From Rhodanobacter sp. ANJX3 (GTDB lineage: Bacteria; Pseudomonadota; Gammaproteobacteria; Xanthomonadales; Rhodanobacteraceae), in the NCBI RefSeq assembly GCF_014200755.1, contig NZ_JACHCM010000003.1, positions 372,001-436,000 on the forward strand: a DNA stretch of 64,000 bases. The letters run 5' to 3'. The notes below the pieces were generated by a model. That model was not told the DNA's origin and did no database searches. It was given only the letters and a program-made list of their open reading frames with translations. The translations under genes and the position numbers were made by a program. Positions 35,912-45,310 of this stretch are shown here, in pieces (positions within the stretch are counted from its first letter, which is position 1; the number at the start of each line of letters is the position of its first letter).

Positions 35912-37255
35912 TCAGCGCGAAAACCCGGGCAACTGGTCCGAGCCGGCAGGATTGAGCAGGAACGATCCCCACACCGGCAGATTCGGATTCGCTTCGCGCT
36001 GCCCCGGCAACGGCAGCGTGGTGCCGCGGGCAAACGGTTTGATCAGATGCGGCGTCACGATGATCACCAGCTCCTTGTCCTGGCGGCTGTAGCTGAGATC
36101 GCGAAAAAAGACGCCGATGACCGGAAGGTCGCCGAGCAGCGGAATCTTGTTGACCGTGCTCATCACCGACTGGCTGACCAGTCCACCGATGACGAAGGTT
36201 TCGCCGTCCCCGAGCTCCACCGTGGTGTCCTCGCGGCGCGTAGTGAGCGCTGGCACCGAGATGTTGTTGAGGATCACCGCATTGGAATAGTCCAGGTCAC
36301 TCGCCTCCGGCGCCACCTTCAACGCGATGCGGTCGGCCGACAGCACGGTCGGCGTAACGGTCAAACCGATGCCGAACGACTTGTAGACGATCGTGGTAGT
36401 GCCCAGGCCCTGCGGCTCCGGAATCGGCAGCTCGCCGCCGGCCAGAAAGCTGGCGCTCTGGCCGGACAACGCCACCAGACTCGGCTCGGCCAGCACGCGC
36501 GCCAGTCCGTCACTCTTGAGCAGGTTGAGGCTTGCCTTCCATTTGCCGGTGGTGGAACCGGCCACCAGATTGAACGCCGACGTGAGCGCGCTGCCGCCGG
36601 TACCGGACGTATTGGCTGTCGCAGTGGGGCTGGTCACGCCGTAGCTGAAACCGCCGTTCGTGTTGGTGAAGCTCAGGCCGAGCTGGTTCAGCGCCGTGCG
36701 GTCGAACTCGACCACTTTGACGTCGACCTGCACCACGCCGCCGGTAGCGACGGTGGAAGCATCGACAATACGGCCCTTGCTGCCCACGGCCGCCGATGCC
36801 GCTTCGCGCGTCTGCTCGTGATCGAGCAGCGTAGGCGAGCTGCCCTGCACCAGCGCGCTATCGTCCTGCACGGATAAATCCACGCCGCCGTCTTCGGTAT
36901 GCGCCTGCAGCGCGCTGCGCACGTTGACCACCAGCCGCTCGGGCGACGCCGCGCCGCGGTGCCACAGCAGCAGGGTCGTCTGCCCCGGCTTCTTGCCGAC
37001 CAGCAGCGCCTCGGGCCGGCCCTTGAGCATCACCACATCGGCCACCGCCGGATCGGCGATGGCAATCCGCTCGAGATCCTTGGCCAGCCGCAGCGGACGC
37101 TGCTCGTGCGCCTGCAGATCGAGCGTCTCGGCAGATACCGTCATGACTACCGCGGGCACCGCCATCATCGCCAAGGCGAAGCAGCCGATGGCTCGCTGAC
37201 GATGGGCCGGCGCAGTGTGCACAATCGAGGTCATGGAGAGGATCCATCGCATCAT
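35912..37255 (-). CDS. cpaC: Outer-membrane secretin CpaC/RcpA
   Basis: A 447-residue secretin of the CpaC/RcpA type. A signal peptide (CFALAMMAVPAVVMTVSAE) is followed by an N-terminal secretin-associated domain (RPLRLAKDLERIAIADPAVA, TTLLLWHRG) and the T2SS/T3SS secretin domain with VLAEPSLVALSGQSASFLAG, GIGLTVTPTVLS and PLLGDLPVIGVFF. It forms the outer-membrane pore for the Flp pilus. Its start overlaps the cpaB stop (ATGA at 37255-37252); an ATG at 37234 would shorten the n-region. The cpaE gene begins 17 bases downstream. Confidence 0.95.
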   Translation of the reverse strand: MMRWILSMTSIVHTAPAHRQRAIGCFALAMMAVPAVVMTVSAETLDLQAHEQRPLRLAKDLERIAIADPAVADVVMLKGRPEALLVGKKPGQTTLLLWHRGAASPERLVVNVRSALQAHTEDGGVDLSVQDDSALVQGSSPTLLDHEQTREAASAAVGSKGRIVDASTVATGGVVQVDVKVVEFDRTALNQLGLSFTNTNGGFSYGVTSPTATANTSGTGGSALTSAFNLVAGSTTGKWKASLNLLKSDGLARVLAEPSLVALSGQSASFLAGGELPIPEPQGLGTTTIVYKSFGIGLTVTPTVLSADRIALKVAPEASDLDYSNAVILNNISVPALTTRREDTTVELGDGETFVIGGLVSQSVMSTVNKIPLLGDLPVIGVFFRDLSYSRQDKELVIIVTPHLIKPFARGTTLPLPGQREANPNLPVWGSFLLNPAGSDQLPGFSR

Positions 37256-38316
37256 GGGTTGTTCCGGGCCGGGCGGGCGCTGTCGTCTGAGGCACCACGA
37301 ATGATCTGGATGCTTGGAGAAGAGCTCGAACGCACGGCGCGAACGAAACTTCTCGCCGCCGGATCGTGGCCAGCCAGACCCGAGCCGTCGATGCCGGCAT
37401 AGGCCTGATTTTCCGGCTGCCGCAGCTGCTGCCTTTGCTCTGCGGTGAGATCGCTGCGCGCGGCCAGCACCGGGCGCGGTTGCGGGAACAGCGCATCGTC
37501 CGGCTGGCCTTCATCGGTGGGCTGGCGCACGCCCAGCGACAGCTTGCCGTTCTGCACGCCCAGCAGCAGCTGGCTCGCCTCGCCCACCGGTACCGCGAGC
37601 ACGGCGGTATGCGGCACGTCTTTCGGCGAGCTCTGGTTCGGTGCCGTGGTGGCGACCGGCCGGGCGTCGCCATCACCGGACGGTCTGGGCTTGCCATCAC
37701 CGGCTATCGGCGCTGCCTGCGTTTTTGCCGGTGACGACGGCAGATCGTCGCTGCCGTAGGCCAGCACACGCAGTCGGGAAAGCAGCAGACGCGTTTGCGA
37801 TGTATCCGGTACAACCTCGTGCGCGGCGGGCTGATAACTCGTCGCCGGCGGCGCCTTCAGGCTGACGAAAACGTCAACGTAGTCGCCCGGCACGATGCGG
37901 TTGCCGGCACCGGCCTGCTCATCGACCGGCACCGCCACGGCGCGTTCGCCCGGCTTCAATGCCATCGACAACCCGCGAGCCAGCACCTTGGAGGTCACCG
38001 CCGTGCCTGCCGGAATATCGATCAAAGGCACGCCACCCACCACCGCATCCACGTCACCGTAACCGTCGGCAGGGCGCTGCGCCCAGTTAATCAGCTTCAA
38101 GGAGGACACGGTAAGCGGCGTACCCGCGGGCAGCGCTGTTGCCGCAACGACCACCGGCACTGTCGCTGGCTCGGGCGCAAAGCCGAGCCCGTGCGTAGCC
38201 GACGCATCGGCGGCGACCGGTGTGGCCGCGCGCCGACCGATGCTGAAGGCCAGAACAGCCAGAACGACCGCTACCGCCACCAGTAACAAAGCCGCTATGC
38301 GGGTGAATTTCGGCAT
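37252..38316 (-). CDS. cpaB: Flp pilus assembly protein CpaB/RcpC
   Basis: A 354-residue protein. An N-terminal membrane segment (IAALLLVAVAVVLAVLAFSI) is followed by an SAF-type domain (ALPAGTPLTVSSLKLINWAQ, PLIDIPAGTAVTSKVLA) and the RcpC/CpaB domain (GERAVAVPVDEQAGAGNRIV, GDYVDVFVSLKAP). The C-terminal third is low-complexity. CpaB is a periplasmic component of the secretin complex. Longer than the usual 250-300 residues because of a Pro/Ala/Ser-rich insert near residue 200-225. Overlaps cpaC by four bases. Confidence 0.93.
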   Translation of the reverse strand: MPKFTRIAALLLVAVAVVLAVLAFSIGRRAATPVAADASATHGLGFAPEPATVPVVVAATALPAGTPLTVSSLKLINWAQRPADGYGDVDAVVGGVPLIDIPAGTAVTSKVLARGLSMALKPGERAVAVPVDEQAGAGNRIVPGDYVDVFVSLKAPPATSYQPAAHEVVPDTSQTRLLLSRLRVLAYGSDDLPSSPAKTQAAPIAGDGKPRPSGDGDARPVATTAPNQSSPKDVPHTAVLAVPVGEASQLLLGVQNGKLSLGVRQPTDEGQPDDALFPQPRPVLAARSDLTAEQRQQLRQPENQAYAGIDGSGLAGHDPAARSFVRAVRSSSSPSIQIIRGASDDSARPARNNP

Positions 38317-38351
38317 CGACTAATCTCCGGATCGCCAGGCGATCCTTAGGT

Positions 38352-38888
38352 TCACGTGTTGTCGAGCTGGACGATGGCGGAGCTGCTGATGGAATCCAGC
38401 AGCCAGTTGTAAGCGATTTGCGTGCCTGGAATAAAAGGATGTGCTTGGTAGTTGAAAGTGGTCACGACCTGCACACAGCTCAGGCTGGTGTTGGAGGGGC
38501 ACGCGATGGTCGACACCACGATCGGCCCATCGGTACAGTCGGGGGTGTCGCCGGAAAAATTCAGCAACCACTGCATGGACTGCTCGGCGACCGCGCAAGC
38601 CGCGGCCTGCCGAGCCGCATTGTTCACGCCATACTGCAGCGCAGCGCGCGCGCCGTTATCGGCGGCCAGCGTCAGAGACTGCTTGGCCGCGAAAATCAGC
38701 ACGCCGGAAATCGTCAGCAGCAGCAGCGGCAGCAGCCCGAAAATAAAGACCAGCGCGTATTCGATAGCGACCACGCCCCGCTGCCGGGAGCGCAGCGCCA
38801 TTGCTTGCCCGCGACCTGTCGCGCCGGCGCGGCCGCACAATCCTGAGACAGCAAAACCCGAGCGAGTCGCGATATTCATCGGCTTCAC
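38352..38888 (-). CDS. tadE: TadE-family pilus assembly protein
   Basis: A 178-residue pseudopilin-like protein with the TadE signature: RQRGVVAIEYALVFIFGLLP, a Gly-x5-Glu prepilin-like start followed by a single membrane helix. Two cysteine-containing stretches lie in the exported part. TadE and TadG are minor pilin-like proteins processed by the TadV peptidase. The frame starts with GTG at 38888, overlapping the prepilin peptidase stop (GTGA); an ATG at 38879 is the alternative. It sits between the prepilin peptidase and cpaB genes. Confidence 0.9.
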   Translation of the reverse strand: MKPMNIATRSGFAVSGLCGRAGATGRGQAMALRSRQRGVVAIEYALVFIFGLLPLLLLTISGVLIFAAKQSLTLAADNGARAALQYGVNNAARQAAACAVAEQSMQWLLNFSGDTPDCTDGPIVVSTIACPSNTSLSCVQVVTTFNYQAHPFIPGTQIAYNWLLDSISSSAIVQLDNT

Positions 38889-39418
38889 CAGTGCGTTAAA
38901 TCCGTAAATTTCATTGTCAGCAGCGCGCCGACGGCCATGTACGCGGCATAGGGCAGGCCTTTACGTCCGGCTCTGGCCGCGAGCACACGCTGCCAGAGAT
39001 GCGACTGCCCCACCTGCGCCTGCACGGCAGTCAGCCCGGGTCCGGCGTGTCGCATCACGAGGCGGGACAGCAAGATCGCGACCGCATGTATGCCCCCCAG
39101 CACGCTGGCGATGATCCATATCGGCAGTAATGCCTTGCCACCCAGCAGAAACCCCACCGTGGCAAAAAACTTCACGTCACCTGCCCCCATCCAGCGCATG
39201 ACGTAAAAGGGCAGTAACGCCAGCAAACCAATCAGCAACCCGACCCCTGCCGTCCATGGCGGAGCGCCGTTTTCATTCAGCCATGACCAGATCATCCAAC
39301 CCGCGCCGATAATCAATGCCGCAAGCAACCATGTATTACGCACCCGGTGTTCAATAACATCGCTGACAATGGTTAAAAGACAGAGCAAAATAGCCATGGC
39401 CTGCGGGGGTGAAGTCAT
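38885..39418 (-). CDS. tadV: Prepilin peptidase TadV/CpaA (A24 family)
   Basis: A 177-residue membrane aspartyl protease of family A24. Catalytic Asp20 lies in TIVSDVIEHRVRN and Asp81 in MGAGDVKFF, the conserved GxGD motif. About five hydrophobic helices are evident. It lacks the N-methyltransferase domain of longer PilD enzymes, as expected for TadV/CpaA. It processes the Flp pilin and the TadE-like pseudopilins. It lies 113 bases downstream of flp and overlaps tadE by four bases. Confidence 0.95.
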   Translation of the reverse strand: MTSPPQAMAILLCLLTIVSDVIEHRVRNTWLLAALIIGAGWMIWSWLNENGAPPWTAGVGLLIGLLALLPFYVMRWMGAGDVKFFATVGFLLGGKALLPIWIIASVLGGIHAVAILLSRLVMRHAGPGLTAVQAQVGQSHLWQRVLAARAGRKGLPYAAYMAVGALLTMKFTDLTHW

Positions 39419-39531
39419 GCATTACGTCCCTATGACTTGCTATTAGTTAGATAGGCTAATCACAATGAAGTATCTTCTTGGCAACTAGTCGTCATGAAGA
39501 AACGGGAACCGCGAAGATATTCTTCACCAGT

Positions 39532-39711
39532 TCAGCCGCTAGCATTCGCCACCGCATTTGACATGGTCGTAAATAGCGTTGCGTATAAATCCTTAAGCTT
39601 CGGCAGAAAGGTAACACCCAATGCCGTCGCCACCAACGCAGCCAGAATGCCGTATTCCAGCGCCGTAATGCCGTCTTCTTCGCGAAGAAACTTGCTGATT
39701 GATGCATTCAT
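39532..39711 (-). CDS. flp: Flp family type IVb pilin
   Basis: A 59-residue Flp pilin: MNASISKFLREEDG leader, then ITALEYGILAALVATALGV. The predicted cleavage is after Gly14, giving Glu5 and Tyr6 in the mature protein, the GxxxxEY motif of Flp pilins. The start at 39711 follows a perfect GGAGGT ribosome site; an ATG at 39777 is spurious. It is the structural subunit of the tight-adherence pilus and the first gene of the minus-strand tad locus. A sigma-54-type promoter candidate lies about 230 bases upstream. Confidence 0.96.
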   Translation of the reverse strand: MNASISKFLREEDGITALEYGILAALVATALGVTFLPKLKDLYATLFTTMSNAVANASG

Positions 39712-39723
39712 TTCAATACCTCC

Positions 39724-39738
39724 GGAGCTACGTGCTCC
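39724..39738 (-). promoter_or_regulatory. flp: Small stem-loop just upstream of flp ribosome site
   Basis: On the minus strand GGAGC-ACGTA-GCTCC forms a 5-bp stem immediately before the GGAGGT ribosome site of flp. It could compete with or present the ribosome site; the stem is short and the role is speculative. Confidence 0.3.
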
Positions 39739-39935
39739 TCGTACGACCATGACAATGAACGGATAAAGCTTCTTCACCGTTCGACAGACCTGCGGCGATT
39801 GCTGCAGGACGACCCACCCCGTATTTACATCCTCAAGCCGATTATTAGCTGATAACCGAGTCGTCGGATTAATGCTTTAATAAAAACTTTGTCCAATTGA
39901 ATATTGATTCGATGTATCCAGCGTCGTGTAATTTG

Positions 39936-39953
39936 ATGCATTAGCCGTGCCTG
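39936..39953 (-). promoter_or_regulatory. flp: Candidate sigma-54 (-24/-12) promoter upstream of flp
   Basis: Minus-strand sequence AGGCACGGCTAATGCAT has GG at 39951-39950 and GC at 39939-39938, separated by exactly 10 bases. It matches the consensus TGGCACG-N4-TTGCA at the key positions, with one T-to-A change in the -12 element. Transcription would start near 39926, giving a leader of about 215 bases before flp. rpoN itself is encoded at 51514-52992. Confidence 0.5.
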
Positions 39954-40298
39954 AAATAAGTTACCTGTGGGAAAAGACGATTATTTTGTGATTTTCCTCA
40001 GGTTTTTCTGCTTCACGACCCCTCGACATTCACTTTCTGCCCATTTTCTGAATGGCGATGCACAAAAACGGCACGGCTTAAAACGATTTCTACCTGCCCT
40101 TTTTTGGCAGTTCTGGCCGCACAGGACGCGGGGAAATCACGGCCGCACTTTGGGGGTTTGCCCGGCATGCAGATAATCGGCCGCCAGATACGCTCTGCAC
40201 GTACCGCGACCCGAAAGGGATGCCACCGGCTTGGCGCCAGCTCGATGGAGATAGACGTCCAATCGGACCGGCGATCGCTTTAGGCATCGTTGCAGCCG

Positions 40299-40322
40299 AA
40301 AAAAGGCGCCATCGAGGCGCCT
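40299..40322 (-). terminator. hda: Intrinsic terminator of hda
   Basis: On the minus strand AGGCGCC-TCGAT-GGCGCCT forms a perfect 7-bp GC-rich stem followed by a run of Ts (the A-run at 40299-40304 on the plus strand). It lies about 50 bases after the hda stop. Confidence 0.88.
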
Positions 40323-40370
40323 GGGGAATCGGGTTTGTGCGGTGCTCAGCTGGGCATAGAAACCAGCCGC

Positions 40371-41078
40371 TCAGGTCGGCGGATCATCGGCCTGACGCAG
40401 AAAGTCCCGCAGAAACGGCACCGTAATTCGCCGCTGCGCCGCCAGCGATGCCTGATCGAGCCGATCCAGCAGCTCAAGCAATGCGCCCAAGTCGCGCGCA
40501 TAACGGGAAAATAGCCAGTCCAGCACGCTGTCATCGAGCTGGATGCCCCGCGACGTGGCCTGCGCCTTCAGCACCGCGCGCCGTTCGTCGTCATCCAGCG
40601 GTTTGAGCGCGAACTGTGTGCAGGCGCCCAGGCGCGAGCGCAGATCGGGCAGGGTCAGCTCCAGCTGCGATGGCGTGGCGTCGGCAGCGAACAGCAGCGC
40701 GCTGCCATCGGCCTTGGCGCGGTTGTAGAGATCGAACAACGCATGCTCGGCGTCGCGGTCACCGGCAATCGCGCCCAGATCGTCCAGCGCCAGCAGCTCG
40801 CTGCCGACGACACCGCGCAGCGCGGTCGCCTTGTCGCCGAGCGTCGACAGCGGTAGATACTGCACTACCCGCCCTGCCGCGTGCGCCGCCTGACACGCCG
40901 CCACCAGCAGATGGCTACGTCCGCTGCCCGGGGCACCGTGCAGATAAATCCACGGTGCATCCGTCTCGCCTGCCAGCGCCTGCACGGCAGCGACGGCGGC
41001 GGCATTGGCGCCTGCATGGAAATGCTCGAAACGCTGGCGACGCGGCCAGCGCAGCGCGAGCGGCAACTGCGTAGTCAT
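40371..41078 (-). CDS. hda: DnaA regulatory inactivator Hda
   Basis: A 235-residue AAA+ protein homologous to the DnaA ATPase domain. It starts MTTQLPLALRWPRRQRFEHF, with a clamp-binding-like QLPLAL near the N-terminus as in Hda. The nucleotide loop reads GAPGSGRSHLL, with Arg where most AAA+ proteins have Lys, which is usual in Hda. LLALDDLGAI is the Walker B region and LRSRLGACTQFAL the sensor region. Hda with the DNA clamp stimulates DnaA-ATP hydrolysis after initiation. It overlaps the AI-2E-family gene upstream by four bases. Confidence 0.93.
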   Translation of the reverse strand: MTTQLPLALRWPRRQRFEHFHAGANAAAVAAVQALAGETDAPWIYLHGAPGSGRSHLLVAACQAAHAAGRVVQYLPLSTLGDKATALRGVVGSELLALDDLGAIAGDRDAEHALFDLYNRAKADGSALLFAADATPSQLELTLPDLRSRLGACTQFALKPLDDDERRAVLKAQATSRGIQLDDSVLDWLFSRYARDLGALLELLDRLDQASLAAQRRITVPFLRDFLRQADDPPT

Positions 41079-42271
41079 GGTTGGCCTGGACGAACCTGAC
41101 CGGCTTTCAGCGGCACCGTCGTTTCATTTTCCACCGTGCTGCCATCGGCGTTATGCACGACGATTTCCACTTCCGCGATCACCGGGTCTTCTTCGCCTTC
41201 CTCGGTGTACAGCTCACTCTGGCGATAGCGCTCCACCAGATAGCGCAGCAGCACCATGATCACCGACGCAGCGGGCAAGGCCAGCAACACGCCGAGGAAT
41301 CCGAACAGCTCGCCGCCGGCCAGCACGGCGAAGATCACGGCCACCGGATGCAGGCCGATCTTGTCGCCGACCAGCTTCGGCACCAGCACATAGCCTTCCA
41401 GCAGTTGGCCCACCACGAACACGCCGCACACGATCAGCAGATGCGTCAAGTCGCCGTATTGCACCAGCACGGCAATCACCGCGCCGCCGAAGCCGACGAT
41501 GAAACCGAGGTAAGGCACAAAGCTCAGCAGACCGGCCACGATGCCGATCAATAAGCCCACCGAAATGCCGACCAGCGACAGCGCGCCGCCATAGAAAATA
41601 CCCAATGCCAGCATCACCAGCAGCTGACCACGGACAAAGGCACCCAGCACCTTGTCCGACTCGCGCGCCAGATAGGCAACAGTCGGTTCGATCGAGCGCG
41701 GCAGCATGCGGTCGATGGCGCCAACCAAGCGATCCCAGTCGCGCAGCAGATAAAACGCCACGACCGGAATCAGCACCAGGTTGGTCAGCCACAGCACGAT
41801 ACCCAGGCCCGAGCGTGAAACTTTGCCCAGCACTTCGGTCGCGATGCTGCCGATCGAACCGATGTGCGCCTTGATGTCGGCCATCAGCTGATCGCTCTGG
41901 AACATCTTCGGATCAAGATGCAGCTTGGTCTGCACCCAGGGCCACGCGGTGTTCTGCGCCCAATCGACGTAGTGCGGCCAGTTGGAGATGAGGTTTTCGA
42001 TCTGCCGCGATATCAACGGAATCAGCAGCAACAGCACCGCTACAAACACAATGACCAGCACGAGGAAAACGATGCTCGCCGCCAGTGCCCGGCTCAGACC
42101 CAGCCGCTCCAGCCGATCGGCGAGCGGATCGCCCAGATACGCCAGCATGCCGGCCACGGCAAAAGGCATCAGCACGGGCGACAACAGCCAGAGCAGATAA
42201 ACGATGACGGTCGCTATGGCAAGCATCTGCCAGCGGCGGGAAATAGCGTCGTGCGTCGCAGGTAAGTTCAT
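41075..42271 (-). CDS. AI-2E family transporter (PerM-like)
   Basis: A 398-residue membrane protein of the AI-2E/UPF0118 (PerM/TqsA) family with about eight hydrophobic segments. Hallmarks are MPFAVAGMLAYLGDPLADRL near the N-terminus and VPYLGFIVGFGGAVIAVL and VPKLVGDKIGLHPVAVIFAV in the second half. Members include exporters and proton or cation antiporters; the substrate is unknown. The start at 42271 follows AGGGG. It overlaps hda by four bases, and the order DUF2066 gene, this gene, hda next to purM is common in gammaproteobacteria. Confidence 0.93.
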   Translation of the reverse strand: MNLPATHDAISRRWQMLAIATVIVYLLWLLSPVLMPFAVAGMLAYLGDPLADRLERLGLSRALAASIVFLVLVIVFVAVLLLLIPLISRQIENLISNWPHYVDWAQNTAWPWVQTKLHLDPKMFQSDQLMADIKAHIGSIGSIATEVLGKVSRSGLGIVLWLTNLVLIPVVAFYLLRDWDRLVGAIDRMLPRSIEPTVAYLARESDKVLGAFVRGQLLVMLALGIFYGGALSLVGISVGLLIGIVAGLLSFVPYLGFIVGFGGAVIAVLVQYGDLTHLLIVCGVFVVGQLLEGYVLVPKLVGDKIGLHPVAVIFAVLAGGELFGFLGVLLALPAASVIMVLLRYLVERYRQSELYTEEGEEDPVIAEVEIVVHNADGSTVENETTVPLKAGQVRPGQP

Positions 42272-42413
42272 GGAAAGCCCCTGAAACCGGATCGAAGGAT
42301 ACTGATGGGTAGGTATGGACGGGTTGGGAAACAGAAACGTCGGTCTACCGCAAAAATCGTCCGCGTCGAAAGGGTCGCGACGGCAGCCCTTCAGCCGCGA
42401 CCGAGCAACGCGT

Positions 42414-43397
42414 TCAGTGCAGCCAGCTCAACGTGGCATCAGCACCATCGTGCGCGCTCTTCGACAACAGCAGGCGACCGCCGGCGGCGAGATTGGCGGC
42501 CAGCGCACTCAGCGGCACTGACGCCTTGACATCGAGCAGCACGCCATCGTTCTGTGCGCCGATCGTATTGACGCTGCTGACCGACGGATCGGCACGCAGC
42601 GTGGACAGCAAGCTGGCGTAATCCATCGCCGATTTCAGGCCATCGACCCAGACCTTGCCCTCGCTGATGCCGGAGCCGATCACGTTGAGCTGCTTGCCGA
42701 GGCGATCGACCATGCCATTGCCGGCGTCGCTCAGCACCGCATCCTCGGTCGCGCCCTTGTTGCTCCAGGTCTGCGGCTGGCCGCCGGAAATCAGCGTCCA
42801 CGAGGCACCGCCGTTGCGCAGCTTGCCCACCAGTACCAGGCCGGTGTGGTACTGCTGATTGATCGCCGCCAGCGTGGCCGCATCGCCCGCCGCTGCCTTG
42901 TCGGCGTCCGGGGGAGTGGTGGCGTCGGGATAGGTCACGTTGGTGCCGCGCGCGCTGGCCGAGGAAGCCAGGCTGCCCAGGGACGATGAATCGAACAGTT
43001 TGCCGTCCGCGCCCTCGACCAGCAGCAGCACCGGCGGCTTGACGCCCGCGCTGGGCACGCCAAGCGTCGCTATCAGCCGGCGAATCGTGCCCGGCTCAAA
43101 ATCCACCTGCAGGCTGATGCCGGTAGCGGAGCGCTGATACTGATACTTGCGCACCAGCGACGCCGCGTTCTTGGTGGCATCGGCATAACCGGGGTTGCTG
43201 CGCAGATCCTGGCCACCGGCGACCCGTGCGAGCACTTGCCCCAGCGCCGTGGTGAAGGCGATATCGCGCTGGGCGTCGCTGATGTCGTTGACCGGCACAA
43301 TGACCGAGTACGGCGAACCCTGCGCCTGCGAGCGCAGCGGCGACAGCACGGCGAGACCGAACAGCAGGGTGACGAGGAGCAGGCGTGACAGGCGCAT
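42414..43397 (-). CDS. DUF2066 domain-containing exported protein
   Basis: A 327-residue protein with a signal peptide ([20 protein letters not shown]) and a DUF2066-type body: [34 protein letters not shown], and [20 protein letters not shown]. Function is unknown. The start at 43397 gives a compact signal peptide; an upstream ATG at 43445 is less likely. It is divergent from purM, with 154 bases between starts, and upstream of the AI-2E-family and hda genes, a conserved neighbourhood that supports the call. Confidence 0.88.
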   Translation of the reverse strand: MRLSRLLLVTLLFGLAVLSPLRSQAQGSPYSVIVPVNDISDAQRDIAFTTALGQVLARVAGGQDLRSNPGYADATKNAASLVRKYQYQRSATGISLQVDFEPGTIRRLIATLGVPSAGVKPPVLLLVEGADGKLFDSSSLGSLASSASARGTNVTYPDATTPPDADKAAAGDAATLAAINQQYHTGLVLVGKLRNGGASWTLISGGQPQTWSNKGATEDAVLSDAGNGMVDRLGKQLNVIGSGISEGKVWVDGLKSAMDYASLLSTLRADPSVSSVNTIGAQNDGVLLDVKASVPLSALAANLAAGGRLLLSKSAHDGADATLSWLH

Positions 43398-43551
43398 GGG
43401 CTTGGATATCTTCGAACGGGGAAATCCCTGGGGAAGTCTGCCCAATCGCGCCGCCAGCGTCTATCGGCAGCTTGCCCGGTCGCACTGTGTCGCCCGGTGC
43501 CGTCCTCACATAATGCTAAACTGCGCGGCTCAATCCACGCCGGTTTCTGCC

Positions 43552-44580
43552 ATGTCTGACGCCCTCACCTACCGCGCCGCCGGCGTGGATATCGACGCCG
43601 GCAATGCCGTGGTCGAACGCATCAAGCCCCTGGTCAAGCGCACTTTCCGCCCGGAAGTGATGGGCGGGCTTGGCGGTTTCGGCGGACTTTTCGACCTTTC
43701 GGGCAAGTATAAAGAACCGGTATTGGTCTCCGGCACCGATGGCGTGGGTACCAAGCTGAAGCTGGCGCAGATTCTCGGCCGCCACGACACCATCGGCATC
43801 GACCTGGTCGGCATGTGCGTCAACGATGTGCTGGTGCAGGGCGCCGAGCCGCTGTTCTTCCTCGACTATTTCGCCACCGGCAAGCTCGATGTGGAAACCA
43901 CCGTGGCCGTGGTCGGCGGTATCGCCAGGGGCTGCGAGTTGGCCGGCTGCGCACTGATCGGCGGCGAAACCGCCGAAATGCCCGACATGTATCCACCGGG
44001 CGAATACGATCTGGCCGGCTTCACCGTGGGTGCGGTCGAGAAATCGCAGATGCTCGGCGGCGAGACGATCGTCGCCGGTGACGTGATTCTCGGCGTGGCC
44101 TCCAGCGGCCCGCACTCGAACGGCTACTCGCTGATCCGCAAGATTCTCGACCGCGCCGGCAGCCCGCTCGACCTCGACGTCGGCGAGACCACGCTGGCCG
44201 ATGCGCTGATGGCGCCGACCACTATCTATGTGAAGCCGATTCTGGATCTGCTCAAGCAAGGCACGGTTCACGGCATGGCCCACATCACCGGCGGCGGGCT
44301 GAAGGAGAACATCATCCGCGTGGTGCCCGAAGGTCTGGGCATTGCACTGGACGCCAGCACCATCGTGCTGCCGCCGGTATTCGACTGGCTGATGCACGAA
44401 GGCAACGTGGCGCGCGAGGAGATGTGGCGCACGTTCAACTGCGGCATCGGTTTCACTGTGATCCTGCCCCGCGACGCGGCAACCGCCGCTAGGGCGCTGC
44501 TGCAGAAGCACGGCCTGGCCAGCTCGATCATCGGCGAAGTCGAGCCGGCTCGCGGCGACGAGCGCGTGCGCATCGGCTGA
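43552..44580 (+). CDS. purM: Phosphoribosylformylglycinamidine cyclo-ligase PurM
   Basis: A 342-residue AIR synthetase. It begins [18 protein letters not shown], the usual PurM start, and has [33 protein letters not shown] and [20 protein letters not shown] for ATP and substrate binding, with [16 protein letters not shown] further on. It converts FGAM to AIR using ATP in purine synthesis. The ATG at 43552 is selected over a longer frame because of homologue length (E. coli 345). purN follows after 11 bases, forming the standard purMN operon. Confidence 0.98.
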   Translation: MSDALTYRAAGVDIDAGNAVVERIKPLVKRTFRPEVMGGLGGFGGLFDLSGKYKEPVLVSGTDGVGTKLKLAQILGRHDTIGIDLVGMCVNDVLVQGAEPLFFLDYFATGKLDVETTVAVVGGIARGCELAGCALIGGETAEMPDMYPPGEYDLAGFTVGAVEKSQMLGGETIVAGDVILGVASSGPHSNGYSLIRKILDRAGSPLDLDVGETTLADALMAPTTIYVKPILDLLKQGTVHGMAHITGGGLKENIIRVVPEGLGIALDASTIVLPPVFDWLMHEGNVAREEMWRTFNCGIGFTVILPRDAATAARALLQKHGLASSIIGEVEPARGDERVRIG

Positions 44581-44591
44581 GCGCGCGGTCG

Positions 44592-45269
44592 ATGTCTACG
44601 CGAAAACAGCACTTGCGCGTCGCCGTGCTCGCCTCCGGCCGCGGCAGCAATTTTGCGGCGCTGCTGCTGGCGCGCGAGTGCGGCGACGTGCCGATCGAGT
44701 TCGTGCTGGTCGCCAGCGACAAGGCGAACGCCGGCGCGCTGGCGGTTGCCGAATCGGCCGGCGTTCCGACGCTGGTACTCGATCCACGTGATTATCCCGA
44801 CCGCCGCGCCTTCGATCTGGCGCTGTTTGGCCGCCTGGCCCAAAGCGGCGCCGAGCTGCTGGTGATGGCCGGCTTTATGCGGATCATCGATGGCGAAGCG
44901 CTGACGCCGTGGATCGGCCGGATGATCAATATCCATCCCTCGCTGCTGCCCAAATACCGCGGCCTGCATACGCACCGTCGCGCGCTCGAAGCCGGCGACC
45001 GCGAACACGGCGCCAGCGTGCATTACGTCACCGCCGAGCTGGACGGCGGCCCGGTGATTGCGCAGGTGCGCATGGCCATCGAACCCGAGGACGACGAACA
45101 GCGGCTGGCGCAGCGCCTGCTGCCGCTGGAGCATCGGCTGCTTGTCGCAGTGGTTGCCGATATCGCCGCTGGCAAGCTCGCGATCGAGCACGACACCGTG
45201 CAATTCGACGGGCGGGCGCTTGCGCAGCCGCTGCAGTGGATCGACGACGGCCTGGTCATCGCCGACTGA
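44592..45269 (+). CDS. purN: Phosphoribosylglycinamide formyltransferase PurN
   Basis: A 225-residue GAR transformylase. LASGRGSNFAALL binds the phosphate, MAGFMRIIDG and NIHPSLLPKYRGLHTH carry the catalytic Asn-His pair, and HYVTAELDGGPVIAQ completes the folate site region. It transfers the formyl group from 10-formyltetrahydrofolate to GAR. Slightly longer than the usual 210 residues at the C-terminus. It begins 11 bases after purM. Confidence 0.97.
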   Translation: MSTRKQHLRVAVLASGRGSNFAALLLARECGDVPIEFVLVASDKANAGALAVAESAGVPTLVLDPRDYPDRRAFDLALFGRLAQSGAELLVMAGFMRIIDGEALTPWIGRMINIHPSLLPKYRGLHTHRRALEAGDREHGASVHYVTAELDGGPVIAQVRMAIEPEDDEQRLAQRLLPLEHRLLVAVVADIAAGKLAIEHDTVQFDGRALAQPLQWIDDGLVIAD

Positions 45270-45310
45270 TCTGCACGGCACGTTCAGGATGTCTGCGCAA
45301 AACTTGCGGC

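Larger units (their letters stand above)
39712..40370. other. Intergenic region between flp and hda
   Basis: This 659-base stretch carries no convincing gene. It holds a small stem-loop next to the flp ribosome site (39724-39738), a sigma-54-type promoter candidate at 39936-39953 for flp, and the hda terminator at 40299-40322. The part between 39840 and 40100 is AT-richer than the rest of the window. An open frame of 69 codons at 39967-40176 has no recognisable features. Confidence 0.6.

Noticed and set aside
39967-40176. 69-codon ORF upstream of flp
   Set aside because: No ribosome site, no recognisable domain, and it overlaps only poorly coding AT-richer DNA.
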